A stretch of 64,000 nt of DNA from CAVXFL01 sp963761015 (GTDB lineage Bacteria; Pseudomonadota; Alphaproteobacteria; Acetobacterales; Acetobacteraceae), in the NCBI GenBank assembly GCA_963761015.1, contig CAVXFL010000022.1, positions 124,001-188,000 on the forward strand. The letters are read 5' to 3'. Positions 45,919 to 55,683 of this stretch are shown in pieces. The translations under genes and the position numbers were made by a program. The notes under the pieces were generated by a model. The model made no database searches, was not told the DNA's origin, and saw nothing but the letters and a program-made list of their open reading frames with translations. Positions within the stretch are counted from its first letter, which is position 1, and each line of letters begins with the position of its first letter.

Positions 45919-48027
45919 TTACGGCACCGCTTCCGTCGCAACCGGCGCCGGGCGGAACAGCCGCAGGAAACGCTGGCCCGCTTCTCCGGCCTCGACGATT
46001 CCCGGAGCGGTCGCGAACATCTCAACGATGCCGTCGATCTGGGCGCGGTAGTTGTCCTTGATGCGCTCCTGGGCCGCGGCCACACCGGGCAATGCCATCA
46101 GGCGTTCGATCTCCGCGTCCAGATCGGGCGCGCATCGCTGAATTGCCCGCGCCTCCTTGGCAGGAGGCAGCCCCGAGGAGGCGATATGCTGGTCCATGAA
46201 TTGCTTCACGAAATCCGCGGTAAGCACCTCATTCGTAAGCCGGGGAACAAGGTCAATCGTACGGCCACGCGCCCATTTGCAGAGAAACTCCTCCGCCGAT
46301 TTGAAAAAGTAGTGGTTTATCCAGGCATGGTTGGCGATCGGCTGATCGGACAAGGCCGCTGTACCCAGCTTCGTCCACTCATGCGCGTCGCGATCGGAAT
46401 TGCGGAATATGAACGGCGCCTGGCGATGTGGAATCGGAAAATGCGGTTCCGAATGGATGAACCGATGCACCCGAGACATGGTTTTTATGAACAGAGCCGG
46501 GCCGCCGATCTCCTTGTCGAACCGCCGTGTCATAGGCTGGTCGCGCCAGCGGACTTCGCCGCCGGAGGTGAGGACGATCCAGTTCAGCGCGATGGCGTGA
46601 ACCGTTTGCACCTCCTGCCACGCGACATAATCCTGAATGGACGCAAACTTGTCGGGGTCGAACGTGAAGAACTCGTCGAGGTCGATGACCAGAACCCAGC
46701 GGAAGTCCAGGATATCGGGCAGGACGCCCATTGCGTGTCCGTAGCTCTTGCCCTGAACGTGCGTCCCTGGCCTCATGTCGTTCCGAATGGCCACGAGCAC
46801 GCCCGATCGGTGCAAGGCCGCGATAAGCTCGTCGGAACCGTCGGAATTGCCGTTGCTGTAAAGGAAAAACGACTGCACGCCGATCAGCCGGTGATAGGCG
46901 ATCCACTCCAGCAGATAGAGGCCCTCGTTGCGCGCCGTGGCCACGATGCAGGCATCCTGGGTCGGGTGCACCGCCTGGCGCAGGAGCACGTTGCACAGAT
47001 GCGGAAACGAGACGTCTTCGCCGAAACAACCATGCTGCGCGAGGAAATCCAGCTCTGGCCCCAAGACCTCCAAGGCCGCGGGACTACCCGCAGGCGCCGC
47101 GCTGCTGTCGGCGCGGAGACTGTCGGCGCTGAGCCGCTGCGCGGAACCGTGCGAAGCGGCCGGTTGGGCGATGGCGGCTCGGGCCCGCGGACGCATCGGT
47201 TGGGTGAGCCAGCGCCATAAGCCGCCGCCCGACTTCGCGGCCGATTGTCGATCCGGCTCGCCGCCGTGAACCACGCCGATAGATCCCACCCGGGCATTTG
47301 CCCGCTTCTTCCGCTCGGCTCCGGTGCTTCCGTCCCCCCTCTCGGGCGAATAGAGCCAGTCGCGAAGGCGCGGCAAGGTCACTGTCGCGTCGAAATCCGT
47401 GGAATAGATCGTTGCGAGCCGGCGCGTTGCCTCCGGCGTTTCGATCAGCCATTCGGCGACGACCGCTAGCTGCTCGAGCGGCATCAGACGCGCCAGCGCC
47501 TCGATGACCGGCGCCCAATCCGGCCCGGCATCCTCGCGCTGGAGCAACCGGATCAGCGCCTCCGCATGCGAGCCGAGTTGCAGCAGATGCTCGAAGCGCT
47601 CGCCGATGAGGGCGATCTCGGCCGCGACCGAAAAGCCCGGCAGTTCGCGAAGCGCAAAACGCTCCCATTCGCCGATGGTGCGCCGGTCGATCGAAATGCC
47701 GCCGATCCCGTTGCTGGCGTCGAGCGGCGCGGCACAGAGATAAAGGCCGTTGGTGGGATCGTAGAACGAATGTCTGCCGGCCGCATCACCGCCGAGCACC
47801 CGGAGCGGGATGCTTGGACCGAACTCCTGGTCCTGCACGCGCAGAGTCGCCGCGATCGATGCTCGCGGCAGCAGCAGGCAAATGTTCCGCTCATCCGGGA
47901 CGAACGCGGTCAGTTTCGTCCATTCCTCGTTGCGGACCCAATCCGCGCCATGCCCGACGGTTCCGGTCGCGGTTTGGACAAGCAGGGTGCTCTCGTGGAA
48001 CGTGGTCACGTCATGGAAAGCACCCAT
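45919..48027 (-). CDS. GT92/GT2-like glycosyltransferase with large N-terminal extension
   Basis: A 702-residue protein. The catalytic GT-A domain is in the C-terminal half: CIVATARNEGLYLLEWIAYH near 375, YSNGNSDGSDELIAALHRSG, and the DxD-type LVIDLDEFFTFD near 455, followed by NWIVLTSGGEVRW and HYFFKSAEEFLCKWARGR, the GT92/DUF23 pattern. Residues 1-340 have no domain I recognise and include a low-complexity Ala/Ser stretch (260-330). Convergent with the secreted protein gene, 124 bases apart. Sugar and acceptor unknown; surface polysaccharide work is a guess. Confidence 0.8.
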   Translation of the reverse strand: MGAFHDVTTFHESTLLVQTATGTVGHGADWVRNEEWTKLTAFVPDERNICLLLPRASIAATLRVQDQEFGPSIPLRVLGGDAAGRHSFYDPTNGLYLCAAPLDASNGIGGISIDRRTIGEWERFALRELPGFSVAAEIALIGERFEHLLQLGSHAEALIRLLQREDAGPDWAPVIEALARLMPLEQLAVVAEWLIETPEATRRLATIYSTDFDATVTLPRLRDWLYSPERGDGSTGAERKKRANARVGSIGVVHGGEPDRQSAAKSGGGLWRWLTQPMRPRARAAIAQPAASHGSAQRLSADSLRADSSAAPAGSPAALEVLGPELDFLAQHGCFGEDVSFPHLCNVLLRQAVHPTQDACIVATARNEGLYLLEWIAYHRLIGVQSFFLYSNGNSDGSDELIAALHRSGVLVAIRNDMRPGTHVQGKSYGHAMGVLPDILDFRWVLVIDLDEFFTFDPDKFASIQDYVAWQEVQTVHAIALNWIVLTSGGEVRWRDQPMTRRFDKEIGGPALFIKTMSRVHRFIHSEPHFPIPHRQAPFIFRNSDRDAHEWTKLGTAALSDQPIANHAWINHYFFKSAEEFLCKWARGRTIDLVPRLTNEVLTADFVKQFMDQHIASSGLPPAKEARAIQRCAPDLDAEIERLMALPGVAAAQERIKDNYRAQIDGIVEMFATAPGIVEAGEAGQRFLRLFRPAPVATEAVP

Positions 48028-48138
48028 CAGTTGCTTGCCCCTTCGTGTATGTATCGTTTCCGGGAAGGGGAAATGCTAACCGAGAGCGGCCGCCACGGAT
48101 AGCGGGATCGCGTTGTTCGCTGGCGACGACGCGCACAC

Positions 48139-48528
48139 TCACACTGTCGGTTGCCAGGCCCCGTTCACGGCATACGCCTCGTCCTCGCCCGGCCAGGGCG
48201 GCATCGTGATCCCGATCGCGATCAGCGGCTGGTCCGAGTCGCAGCGGAACTGGAAATGCGTTCCGGTCGGGATAGTAACGGAGACGCCCTGAACGGCGTC
48301 GGTGAATTCCTCGCGCGCGCCGAGCTTGCGCCACATCCGGCCGCGACCGGATAGGAAATACCAGATCTCTTCCACGGTGCGGTGCGCGACCGCGCGCGAG
48401 ACCGCGTTCGGCGGCAGCGAGAACACCGCCATGCTGCCGCGCTCGACCCGGCACAGCACCCGGACCTCGGACCCGTCCGGCGCGACCGCATCCGCCGCCG
48501 CGCCCATCCGTTTGGTCTCGAACCCCAT
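48139..48528 (-). CDS. Cupin domain protein
   Basis: A 129-residue single-domain cupin. Cupin motif 1 appears as AHRTVEEIWYFLSGRGRMWRK (His, Glu metal ligands) and motif 2 as IPTGTHFQFRC with a His ligand. The beta-barrel spacing is normal. Enzyme or binding function is not predictable. Co-directional with the downstream glycosyltransferase (111 bases) and divergent from ETF-QO, whose start is 100 bases away. Confidence 0.82.
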   Translation of the reverse strand: MGFETKRMGAAADAVAPDGSEVRVLCRVERGSMAVFSLPPNAVSRAVAHRTVEEIWYFLSGRGRMWRKLGAREEFTDAVQGVSVTIPTGTHFQFRCDSDQPLIAIGITMPPWPGEDEAYAVNGAWQPTV

Positions 48529-48628
48529 TGCGCCAATCCTTCGCCCGTTTCGCCCGCATCCTCGCTAGGCCCCGGCCGCTGGTTTATCCTTGAGGCCGGA
48601 CCAGAACGGAACACGGGAGCGGCCCGGC

Positions 48629-50267
48629 ATGGCGGACGAGGCGATCGCGCGCGAGAGCATGGAATTCGACGTGGTGGTGGTCGGCGCCGGCCCGGCCGGG
48701 CTCGCCGCCGCCATCCGCCTGAAGCAGCTCGCGCCCGATGCGGCGGTCTGCGTGGTCGAAAAGGGCAGCGAGGTCGGCGCGCACATCCTCTCCGGCGCCG
48801 TCATCGAGACACGCGCGCTCGACGAACTGATACCGAACTGGCGCGAACGCGGCGCGCCCCTCGACACGCCGGCCACCGAGGACCGTTTTCTATATCTGAC
48901 ACAATCCCGCGCCTTCCGCTTGCCCACGCCGCCGCAGATGCACAACCACGGCAATTTCGTGGTGAGCCTGGGCGACGTGTGCCGCTGGCTCGCCGCGCAG
49001 GCCGAGGCGCTGGGCGTGGAGATCTATCCCGGGTTTCCCGCCGCCGATTTGCTGGAGGAAAACGGCCGCATCGCCGGCGTCGTCACCGGCGACATGGGCG
49101 TGGAAAAATCCGGCCGCCGCGGCCCGAATTTCCAGCCCGGCATGGCCCTGCGTGCCGCCTATACCCTGTTGGGCGAGGGCTGCCGCGGCTCGCTGGCCAA
49201 GCGGCTCATGGCCCGGTTCAAGCTGCGCGAGGGCGTGGCGCCGCAGACCTACGCCATCGGGGTGAAGGAGCTATGGGAAATCCCGGCCGAACGGCACCAG
49301 CCCGGCCTGGTCATTCATACGGTCGGCTGGCCGCTCGACCGGCACACGTACGGCGGCTCGTTCCTGTACCATTTCGGCGCCAGTCTGGTGTCCTACGGCT
49401 TCGTCATCGGCCTCGATTACCGCAACCCCTGGCTCTCGCCCTTCGAGGAAACCCAGCGGTTCAAGACGCACCCCGCGATGCGCGGCTTCTTCGAGGGTGG
49501 GCGGCGGATCAGCTACGGCGCGCGGGCGCTTTCCGAGGGCGGATGGCAGGCGCTGCCGCGTCTGATCTTTCCCGGCGGCGCGCTGATCGGCGAACTCGGC
49601 GGGGTTCCTGAACGTGCCGAAGATCAAGGGCACGCACGCCGCCATGAAATCCGGCATGCTGGCCGCCGAGGCGGTGGCCGAGGCGCTGGCCGGCGAACGC
49701 CCTGCCGAACTCGCCGCCTATCCGGACAAGCTGAACGCAAGCTGGCTGCGCGCCGAACTGGAAGGCGCGCGCAACATCCGCCCCGCCTTCGGCAAATTCG
49801 GCCTGCTGGGCGGCATCGCCTATTCCGGGCTCGACACTTATATCTTGCGCGGCCGCGCGCCCTGGACATTGCGCCACCGCCACCCCGACCACACCACGCT
49901 GATTCCGGCCGACAAGGCGCCGCCCATCACCTATCCGAAACCGGACGGGGTATTGACCTTCGACCGTCTGACCTCGGTGTTCATCAGCAACACCAATCAC
50001 GCCGAGGATCAGCCGCCGCACTTGGTGCTGCGCGATCCCGCGGTCTGGGAGCGAGTGAACTGGGAGCGGTTCCAGAGCCCCGAAAGCCGCTACTGCCCGG
50101 CGGCCGTGTACGAGGCGGTGGGCGCCGAGGAGGGCAAGCCGCGGCTGCAGATCAACGCGCAGAACTGCGTTCACTGCAAAACCTGCGACATCAAGGACCC
50201 GACCCAGAACATCGACTGGGTGACGCCCGAGGGCGGCGGCGGACCGAATTACCCGAGCGGAATGTAA
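48629..50267 (+). CDS. Electron transfer flavoprotein-ubiquinone oxidoreductase, one frameshift
   Basis: Membrane-associated oxidoreductase moving electrons from acyl-CoA dehydrogenases via ETF into ubiquinone. About 545 residues. FAD site VVVVGAGPAGLAAAIRLKQL at residue 13, then SEVGAHILSGAVIETRALDE, and a C-terminal 4Fe-4S motif CVHCKTCDIKDPTQNIDW. Near 49601 one extra G in GGGG breaks the frame; without it GELGGFLNVPKIKGTHAAMK results, as in the family. The start at ATG 48629 matches homologues. Functionally linked to the two acyl-CoA dehydrogenases of the pim cluster, whose electrons it would receive. Confidence 0.93.
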
Positions 50268-50330
50268 CGCGGGGGAAGCGTCACGGATCTCTGGTAGCGT
50301 TTTCGTGATCCCCCTGCTAGAATTGCTGCC

Positions 50331-52049
50331 ATGCAGAACGCACGCCTCCTCCGCCGCTCGCTCCTACTTTCCGTCTCGCTGCTGTCGGCCGTTGCCGCGC
50401 CGGCGCTCATGCCGAGCGCCGCCCGGGCGAACGCGCTGCTGCTCGGCCCGCCGACCGGCGCTTTCGGCGCCTATCTGGCCGGCCGCTTCGCCGAAAAGCA
50501 GGGCGATTTCGCGTACGCCTCCCGGGCCCTGCTGGACGCCGCGCACGGCGACCCGGACAACATCGATTTGCGTAAGCAGGCCTTCGTCGCCTGCATTCTC
50601 GACGGGCGGACGGAAGCCCTCGCCTTGGCCATGCAACTGCCGCGCGATGCCGCGGCGCAACTCTTCATCGCCGACGCGGATGCCGTCGCCGGGCGCTGGG
50701 ACGACGCGGTCGGGCGCTATCGCGCGCTCTCACATGAATCCTCGCCGGCGCAAATGGTGCAGCCGCTGCTGGTCGCCTGGGCCGAGCAGGGCGGCGGCCA
50801 CACCGACGCGGCGCTCGCCACCTTGGAGCCGTTGCTCCAGGGCGTCCACTTCCGCGCCGTTTACGCGCTGCATGCCGCGCTGATCGCCGATCTCGGCGGT
50901 CGCGACGCCGATGCCGCGCGCTACTACCACATGGCCCAGGCGGCGTATGGCGGCACCAACCTGCGTCTGGCGCAAATCCTGGCGAGTTGGCAGGCGCGCC
51001 AGGGCGACTTGGCGGCGGCCAAGGCCACGCTCGCCATGCTGGCGCAGGGCAACCGGGCGCTCGGTATCGTGCTGCCCGCGCTGAGCGCGCATATCGCGGC
51101 CCGGCCGGTGGCGACCGCGACCGACGGCATCGCCGAGGCCTATCTGGCGCTGGCCGCGTCGCTGCGCCCGCAGGAGTCGACGGATTTCGCGCAGATCCTG
51201 CTGCATCTGACGCTCGACCTGCGGCCGTCGCTGACGGCGGCGCGCCTGATGATGGCGGATACCCTGCAAGGTGCTCAGCGCCCCGAACTGGCGCTTTCGG
51301 CGCTGGCGCCGATCGCCTCCAGCGACCCGCTGCACGGTCTGGTGGTCTTGCGGCGCGCCGGGCTGGAACAGGCGATGGGCCGCAAGGACGACGCGGTGCG
51401 GGACCTGGAGGCGCTGGCCCGCGAATACCCGACAAGCCCGGAGCCATTCATCCAGATCGGCGACGTGCTGCGCGGTGAGTCGCGTTTCGCGGACGCCGTG
51501 GACGCCTACACCAAGGCGCTCGCGCGCATCGGCACACCCACACGCGCCGACTGGCCGGTGTTCTACGCCCGCGCCATTGCCTACGATCGCGCTCATCAAT
51601 GGGACCGGGCCGAGGCGGATCTCGACCATGCGCTCAAGCTCTCTCCCGATGAGCCGTACGTGCTGAACTATCTCGGCTATTCCTGGGCCGAGCAGGGCCG
51701 CAATTTGGATCAGGCGCGCCGGCTGATCGACAAGGCCGCGCAACTGAAGCCGAACGACGGGGCGATCCTGGACAGCATGGGCTGGGTGCTGATGCGCCAG
51801 GGCAACACGGGCGAGGCGATCCGCTGGTTGGAGCGGGCGGTGGAGTTGGATTCCGAGGATGCGACGATCAACGGCCATCTGGGCGATGCCTATTGGGCGG
51901 CCGGGCGCAAGCTCCAGGCGCAGTTCCAATGGCGCCGGGCGCTGACGCTCAACCCCGAGCCCGCCGACGCGGCCAAGCTGGAAGCGAAGCTGCGCGATTC
52001 GACCAGTGCCGCGATCAAGCCGGCGACGGCGACGACGCAGGTTCAGTAA
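50331..52049 (+). CDS. Exported tetratricopeptide repeat protein
   Basis: A 572-residue protein with an N-terminal signal peptide (SLLLSVSLLSAVAAPALM, cleaved near SAARANA) and at least eight TPR-like helical pairs. Clear ones are FAEKQGDFAYASRALLDAA near 48, PVFYARAIAYDRAHQWDRAE near 405, and PYVLNYLGYSWAEQGRNLDQ near 440 and later DSMGWVLMRQGNTGEAIRWL. It probably scaffolds an envelope complex, as similar proteins in Rhodospirillales do. Precedes ispE by 100 bases, same strand. Confidence 0.88.
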   Translation: MQNARLLRRSLLLSVSLLSAVAAPALMPSAARANALLLGPPTGAFGAYLAGRFAEKQGDFAYASRALLDAAHGDPDNIDLRKQAFVACILDGRTEALALAMQLPRDAAAQLFIADADAVAGRWDDAVGRYRALSHESSPAQMVQPLLVAWAEQGGGHTDAALATLEPLLQGVHFRAVYALHAALIADLGGRDADAARYYHMAQAAYGGTNLRLAQILASWQARQGDLAAAKATLAMLAQGNRALGIVLPALSAHIAARPVATATDGIAEAYLALAASLRPQESTDFAQILLHLTLDLRPSLTAARLMMADTLQGAQRPELALSALAPIASSDPLHGLVVLRRAGLEQAMGRKDDAVRDLEALAREYPTSPEPFIQIGDVLRGESRFADAVDAYTKALARIGTPTRADWPVFYARAIAYDRAHQWDRAEADLDHALKLSPDEPYVLNYLGYSWAEQGRNLDQARRLIDKAAQLKPNDGAILDSMGWVLMRQGNTGEAIRWLERAVELDSEDATINGHLGDAYWAAGRKLQAQFQWRRALTLNPEPADAAKLEAKLRDSTSAAIKPATATTQVQ

Positions 52050-52154
52050 CCGCCCGCGCGGTGCCACGACTGGGGTGAGCGCGAGCGAACCCCGTCGCGT
52101 TCCGGCACGGATTCCGCGAATGAGCGATCCAGGGCTTGGCACGGCTCGGTGACG

Positions 52155-53030
52155 ATGCTGATCGAGCCGGCGCCAGCCAAGGTCAATCTGTACCTGCATG
52201 TCGTCGGCCGGCAGGCCGACGGGTATCACCTGCTCGACAGCCTCGCGGTATTCGCCGGTGTCGCCGACGAACTGCGGGCGGAACCGGCGGACGGGCTTTC
52301 CTTGTCCATCGCGGGCGAGCACGCGGCGGACCTGCGGGGCGAACCGGATAATCTGGTGCTGCGGGCGGCTCGATCCCTGGCCGCCGCGGCCGGGATCGAG
52401 CCGGGCGCCCGGCTCCTGTTGGACAAGCGGCTGCCGGTGGCCTCGGGGATCGGCGGTGGGTCGGCCGACGCCGCCGCGGCGCTGCGGTTGCTGGCGCGGC
52501 TTTGGAATGTCGGCATCGATTCCGCCGATCTCGCCGCTCTCGCCGCCGCGATCGGCAAGGACGTGCCGGCGTGTCTCGGCTCGCGCCCGGCCCGGATGCG
52601 CGGGACCGGCGAGACGTTGAGCCCCGCGCCGGACCTGCCTGAGTTCGGGATGGTGCTGGTCAACCCCGGTCTGCCCGTCGCGACCGCCGGGGTGTTTCGC
52701 GGCTACCGTAGCAGCGGCCGGGCCTTCTCGCCGGAGGCGCGAATGCCGGCACGCTGGCGCGACGCGGCGGCCCTGGCTGGCGATCTGGCGCGCGCCGGCA
52801 ACGACCTGGAGCCGGCGGCCATTGCGCTCTGCCCGGCAATCGCCGAGATACTCGTGGCCCTGCGCGCCGACCCCGATTGCCTGCTGGCCCGCATGAGCGG
52901 CTCCGGCGCAACCTGTTTTGGGCTGTTCGCAAGTCCAGCCCGCGCCGAGACCGCCGCCGCCCGGCTGCCGGCGAAATGGTGGCGCTGGGGCGGCGGGCCG
53001 GCCGCCTGTCCCGATGGAGACGCGATGTGA
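52155..53030 (+). CDS. ispE: 4-diphosphocytidyl-2-C-methyl-D-erythritol kinase
   Basis: GHMP kinase of the MEP isoprenoid pathway. The 291-residue protein starts at ATG 52155 (MLIEPAPAKVNLYLHVVG), has the ATP-binding LPVASGIGGGSADAAAALRL near residue 95, and the C-terminal MSGSGATCFGLFA motif. An in-frame GTG at 52149 is possible. The stop overlaps the cysD GTG start (GTGA), an unusual coupling of two unrelated pathways. Confidence 0.93.
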   Translation: MLIEPAPAKVNLYLHVVGRQADGYHLLDSLAVFAGVADELRAEPADGLSLSIAGEHAADLRGEPDNLVLRAARSLAAAAGIEPGARLLLDKRLPVASGIGGGSADAAAALRLLARLWNVGIDSADLAALAAAIGKDVPACLGSRPARMRGTGETLSPAPDLPEFGMVLVNPGLPVATAGVFRGYRSSGRAFSPEARMPARWRDAAALAGDLARAGNDLEPAAIALCPAIAEILVALRADPDCLLARMSGSGATCFGLFASPARAETAAARLPAKWWRWGGGPAACPDGDAM

Positions 53031-53935
53031 CGCTCGCTCATGGTTCCGCGCTGAAACGCCTGGAGGCGGAGAGCATCCACATTTTCCGCGAGGTGGCGGC
53101 GGAAGCCCGCAACCCGGTGCTGCTCTACTCGATCGGCAAGGACTCCTCCGTCCTCGTGCATCTCGCCCTGAAGGCGTTCTATCCGGCGAAGCCGCCGTTC
53201 CCGCTGCTGCACATCGACACGACCTGGAAATTCCGCGACATGATCGCCTTCCGGGACACGACGGCGGAACGGCTGGGCTTGCGGCTGATCGTCCACACCA
53301 ACCCGGACGGGCTGCGCCAGAATATCAACCCGTTCGACCACGGCTCGGCCGTCTACACCAACGTGATGAAGACCGAGGCGCTGAAGCAGGCGCTGCGCGC
53401 CGGCGGGTTCGACTTCGCGTTCGGCGGCGCGCGGCGCGACGAGGAGGCCTCGCGCGCCAAGGAGCGCATCATTTCCGTGCGCAACGCCAACTTCGCCTGG
53501 GACCCGAAGCGGCAGCGGCCGGAACTTTGGGATCTGTACAACACCCGGCTGGCGCCGGGGGAGACGGCGCGGGTGTTTCCGCTGTCGAACTGGACCGAAC
53601 TCGACGTGTGGCGCTACATCGCGGCCGAGAACATCCCCGTGGTGCCGCTTTATTTTGCCGCCGAGCGTCCGGCGGTGGAGCGCGACGGCCAGATCATCAT
53701 GGTGGACGACGACCGGATGCGCCTCGCGCCGGGCGAGGTGGTGCGCAAGCGCTCGATCCGTTTCCGCTCGCTCGGCTGCTATCCGCTGAGCGGTGGGGTC
53801 GAGTCCTCTGCCCGCACGCTGTCCGAGATCGTCGCCGAGACGATGCGGGCGCGAACTTCCGAGCGCGGCTCCCGCCTGATCGATTTCGACCAGTCCGCTT
53901 CCATGGAGCGCAAGAAGCGCGAGGGGTATTTTTAG
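53027..53935 (+). CDS. cysD: Sulfate adenylyltransferase subunit 2
   Basis: Small catalytic subunit that forms adenosine phosphosulfate in sulfate assimilation, normally with the GTPase CysN. The 302-residue protein from GTG 53027 includes the PP-loop LLYSIGKDSSVLVHLALKAF near residue 30, FAFGGARRDEEASRAKERI near 140 and SNWTELDVWRYIAAENIPVV near 190. The C-terminus LGCYPLSGGVESSARTLSEI and MERKKREGYF is canonical. cysN or cysNC should follow directly but does not: after 185 bases a peptidoglycan-binding protein begins. Confidence 0.95.
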   Translation: MTLAHGSALKRLEAESIHIFREVAAEARNPVLLYSIGKDSSVLVHLALKAFYPAKPPFPLLHIDTTWKFRDMIAFRDTTAERLGLRLIVHTNPDGLRQNINPFDHGSAVYTNVMKTEALKQALRAGGFDFAFGGARRDEEASRAKERIISVRNANFAWDPKRQRPELWDLYNTRLAPGETARVFPLSNWTELDVWRYIAAENIPVVPLYFAAERPAVERDGQIIMVDDDRMRLAPGEVVRKRSIRFRSLGCYPLSGGVESSARTLSEIVAETMRARTSERGSRLIDFDQSASMERKKREGYF

Positions 53936-54120
53936 CGGGCGGTCGCGGCGGCGGCGGGCCCGCTACTCCGCGGCGGAGTGGCATTGCGATCACGGCAGCG
54001 GTAATCAAATTCGGGATCAGGATGCTCGCATACGCGGCCGGATCGAACCGGTGGCGCGCACGGGCGTTGCTTGCCTGACCCTGTCGTCGCTCGGGGCACA
54101 ACAGAATGGGTGACCCAGCC

Positions 54121-54984
54121 ATGCATTCATCACTGCACAGCGCGAGCAGGCTCGTGCTGTCCGGCCGGTATCGGCTCGGAAACCTCGCCGTCGCGACCGC
54201 AACCGCAGTCGTTCTGGCCGCCGGCACCATGGCACCGGCAGCGGCGCATGCCACGACCTCGAATGCCTACCGCGCCGAAGCGTCGCGGCCGTCCTCGCTC
54301 ACCATGAAGCAAGCGCAGACGATCTTGCGATCGCGGGGCCTGTACCGTGGCGACATCGACGGCATCGCCGGGCCGAAGACCGAAGTTGCCCTGAAGACCT
54401 TCCAGCACGAGGCGGGGCTGACGCCCTCCGGCACGCTGAATACCCGCACGATCGCCGCGCTGCTGGGTTACGGCTCGGCCGGGAGTGGCCCCGGCGCGGC
54501 GCACGTTGCCAACGCCAACGCGCAGGGTGCGGACAACGGGCCGTCGCAGGGCGGTAACGGGTTTTGGCTTGCCGCCAATGAGGGTCCTTCGGGAAATAGC
54601 CTGAGCGCGCTTCCGCCGACGCACGGCGCTGGCGCGGCCGGAACCAACGCGAATGGCACCGGGACCACCACGGCCGCGAACGGCGTCACGGCGGGTGGAG
54701 GGGGCACTCACACCGGGGCGCGTATTATCACGGTGCAGACCGAGCATCCGGCGACAACGACCACTGCGCCGGCAACGACCACGCCGCCGGCAATGACCAC
54801 GGAGGGCACGAAGCCAGTGCCGGGTACCGCGACGGTCGTGCCCCCGGCCACCACGGCTCCGGCCACCACCACCGCCCTCAACGAGGGCTGGCGCAGCGGC
54901 GGCTGGGGCGGCGGGTGGTGGGGTCTCATCGGGCTGATCGGGCTGTTCGGCCTCGCCGGCCGAGGGCGGCGCGGTCCTCCCTGA
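54121..54984 (+). CDS. Peptidoglycan-binding protein with WGxxG-type C-terminus
   Basis: Secreted protein of 287 residues (an in-frame ATG at 54106 adds five). Signal peptide ends near APAAAHA. A PG_binding_1 domain follows: LTMKQAQTILRSRGLYRGDI, DGIAGPKTEVALKTFQHEAG, TLNTRTIAALLGY. Residues 125-255 are a Thr/Ala/Gly/Pro linker. The end is a Gly/Trp-rich hydrophobic helix with basic tail (GWGGGWWGLIGLIGLFGLAG then RGRRG), the form of a WGxxGxxG C-terminal sorting signal. Suggests a wall-bound protein retained through its C-terminus. Convergent with DUF3035. Confidence 0.75.
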   Translation: MHSSLHSASRLVLSGRYRLGNLAVATATAVVLAAGTMAPAAAHATTSNAYRAEASRPSSLTMKQAQTILRSRGLYRGDIDGIAGPKTEVALKTFQHEAGLTPSGTLNTRTIAALLGYGSAGSGPGAAHVANANAQGADNGPSQGGNGFWLAANEGPSGNSLSALPPTHGAGAAGTNANGTGTTTAANGVTAGGGGTHTGARIITVQTEHPATTTTAPATTTPPAMTTEGTKPVPGTATVVPPATTAPATTTALNEGWRSGGWGGGWWGLIGLIGLFGLAGRGRRGPP

Positions 54985-54998
54985 GCGGGGATTGCTCA

Positions 54999-55109
54999 CC
55001 GCGATGCCCGCACGCAAACGGCATCGCGGCACCGCCCCGAGAGGGTCGATCTCGGCTGGTCCGATCTGTACGCGGGTTTCACGAGCGGTCCACGGCTGCT
55101 TTGCCGTGG
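54999..55109. terminator. Two strong hairpins between convergent genes
   Basis: CCGCGATGCC (54999-55008) pairs with GGCATCGCGG (55020-55029), a 10-bp perfect stem with 11-base loop. CCACGGC-TGCTTT-GCCGTGG follows at 55090-55109. They sit between the ends of the peptidoglycan-binding and DUF3035 genes and are candidate terminators in each direction, without long T-runs. Confidence 0.5.
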
Positions 55110-55133
55110 CCGCTTCGCGACTGAGAGAAACCC

Positions 55134-55673
55134 CTAGAAGAGCCAGTCCAACATGCCGCCGCTCTTTGCCTTGGCACGCGCCGTCGCCGGCGCGGGGGCC
55201 GCCGGGGTTTTCGCGCCGCGCTCGCGCAAGCGGGCCGCCTCCTGGCCAGGATCGATCGGGGCGCCGGGCGGCGGGGGCGAGCCCTTCCAGAACAGCAGCG
55301 TATCGGCGATTCCGGAACCGCTGTCCGCCTGGGACTCCTGGTCGATCAGCCGGCGGATGTTCCGCGGCGCCGGCGGGCCGGCGGCCTGCAGGAGCGCACG
55401 CTGGCCGGGGCTGTCCGCGCCTTTCTCTCCCGAGAGCGCCACTTCCGGGACGAGCACCGCCTCGGCCTGCAATCGCGGCGACTCCTCACGCGCGCCCGCC
55501 GCGCCGGGGCGAGGCGGCGGCAGCGAAAACGTGTTCGGGATCATCAGCGGCGGATGCGTCGTGACGGCGAACGCATCGGGGAGATCGCGGTCGAAGGCGC
55601 CGCAACCCGTCACCGACAACGCGGCGACCAGGGCAGCCCCATAGCGGACCGGCAGTGATACACGGAAAGCCAT
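55134..55673 (-). CDS. DUF3035 lipoprotein
   Basis: A 179-residue lipoprotein of the DUF3035 family, restricted to alphaproteobacteria, function unknown. Signal peptide with lipobox ALSVTGCGAFDRD (Cys near 25), then the DUF3035 core DAFAVTTHPPLMIPNTFSLP and PPRPGAAGAREE. The C-terminus is Ala/Pro/Lys-rich with SGGMLDWLF. Start ATG 55673 directly precedes the signal peptide. Follows lspA by 10 bases, conserved gene order, so it is a likely substrate of the same processing pathway. Confidence 0.85.
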   Translation of the reverse strand: MAFRVSLPVRYGAALVAALSVTGCGAFDRDLPDAFAVTTHPPLMIPNTFSLPPPRPGAAGAREESPRLQAEAVLVPEVALSGEKGADSPGQRALLQAAGPPAPRNIRRLIDQESQADSGSGIADTLLFWKGSPPPPGAPIDPGQEAARLRERGAKTPAAPAPATARAKAKSGGMLDWLF

Positions 55674-55683
55674 GCCGGCTTGC

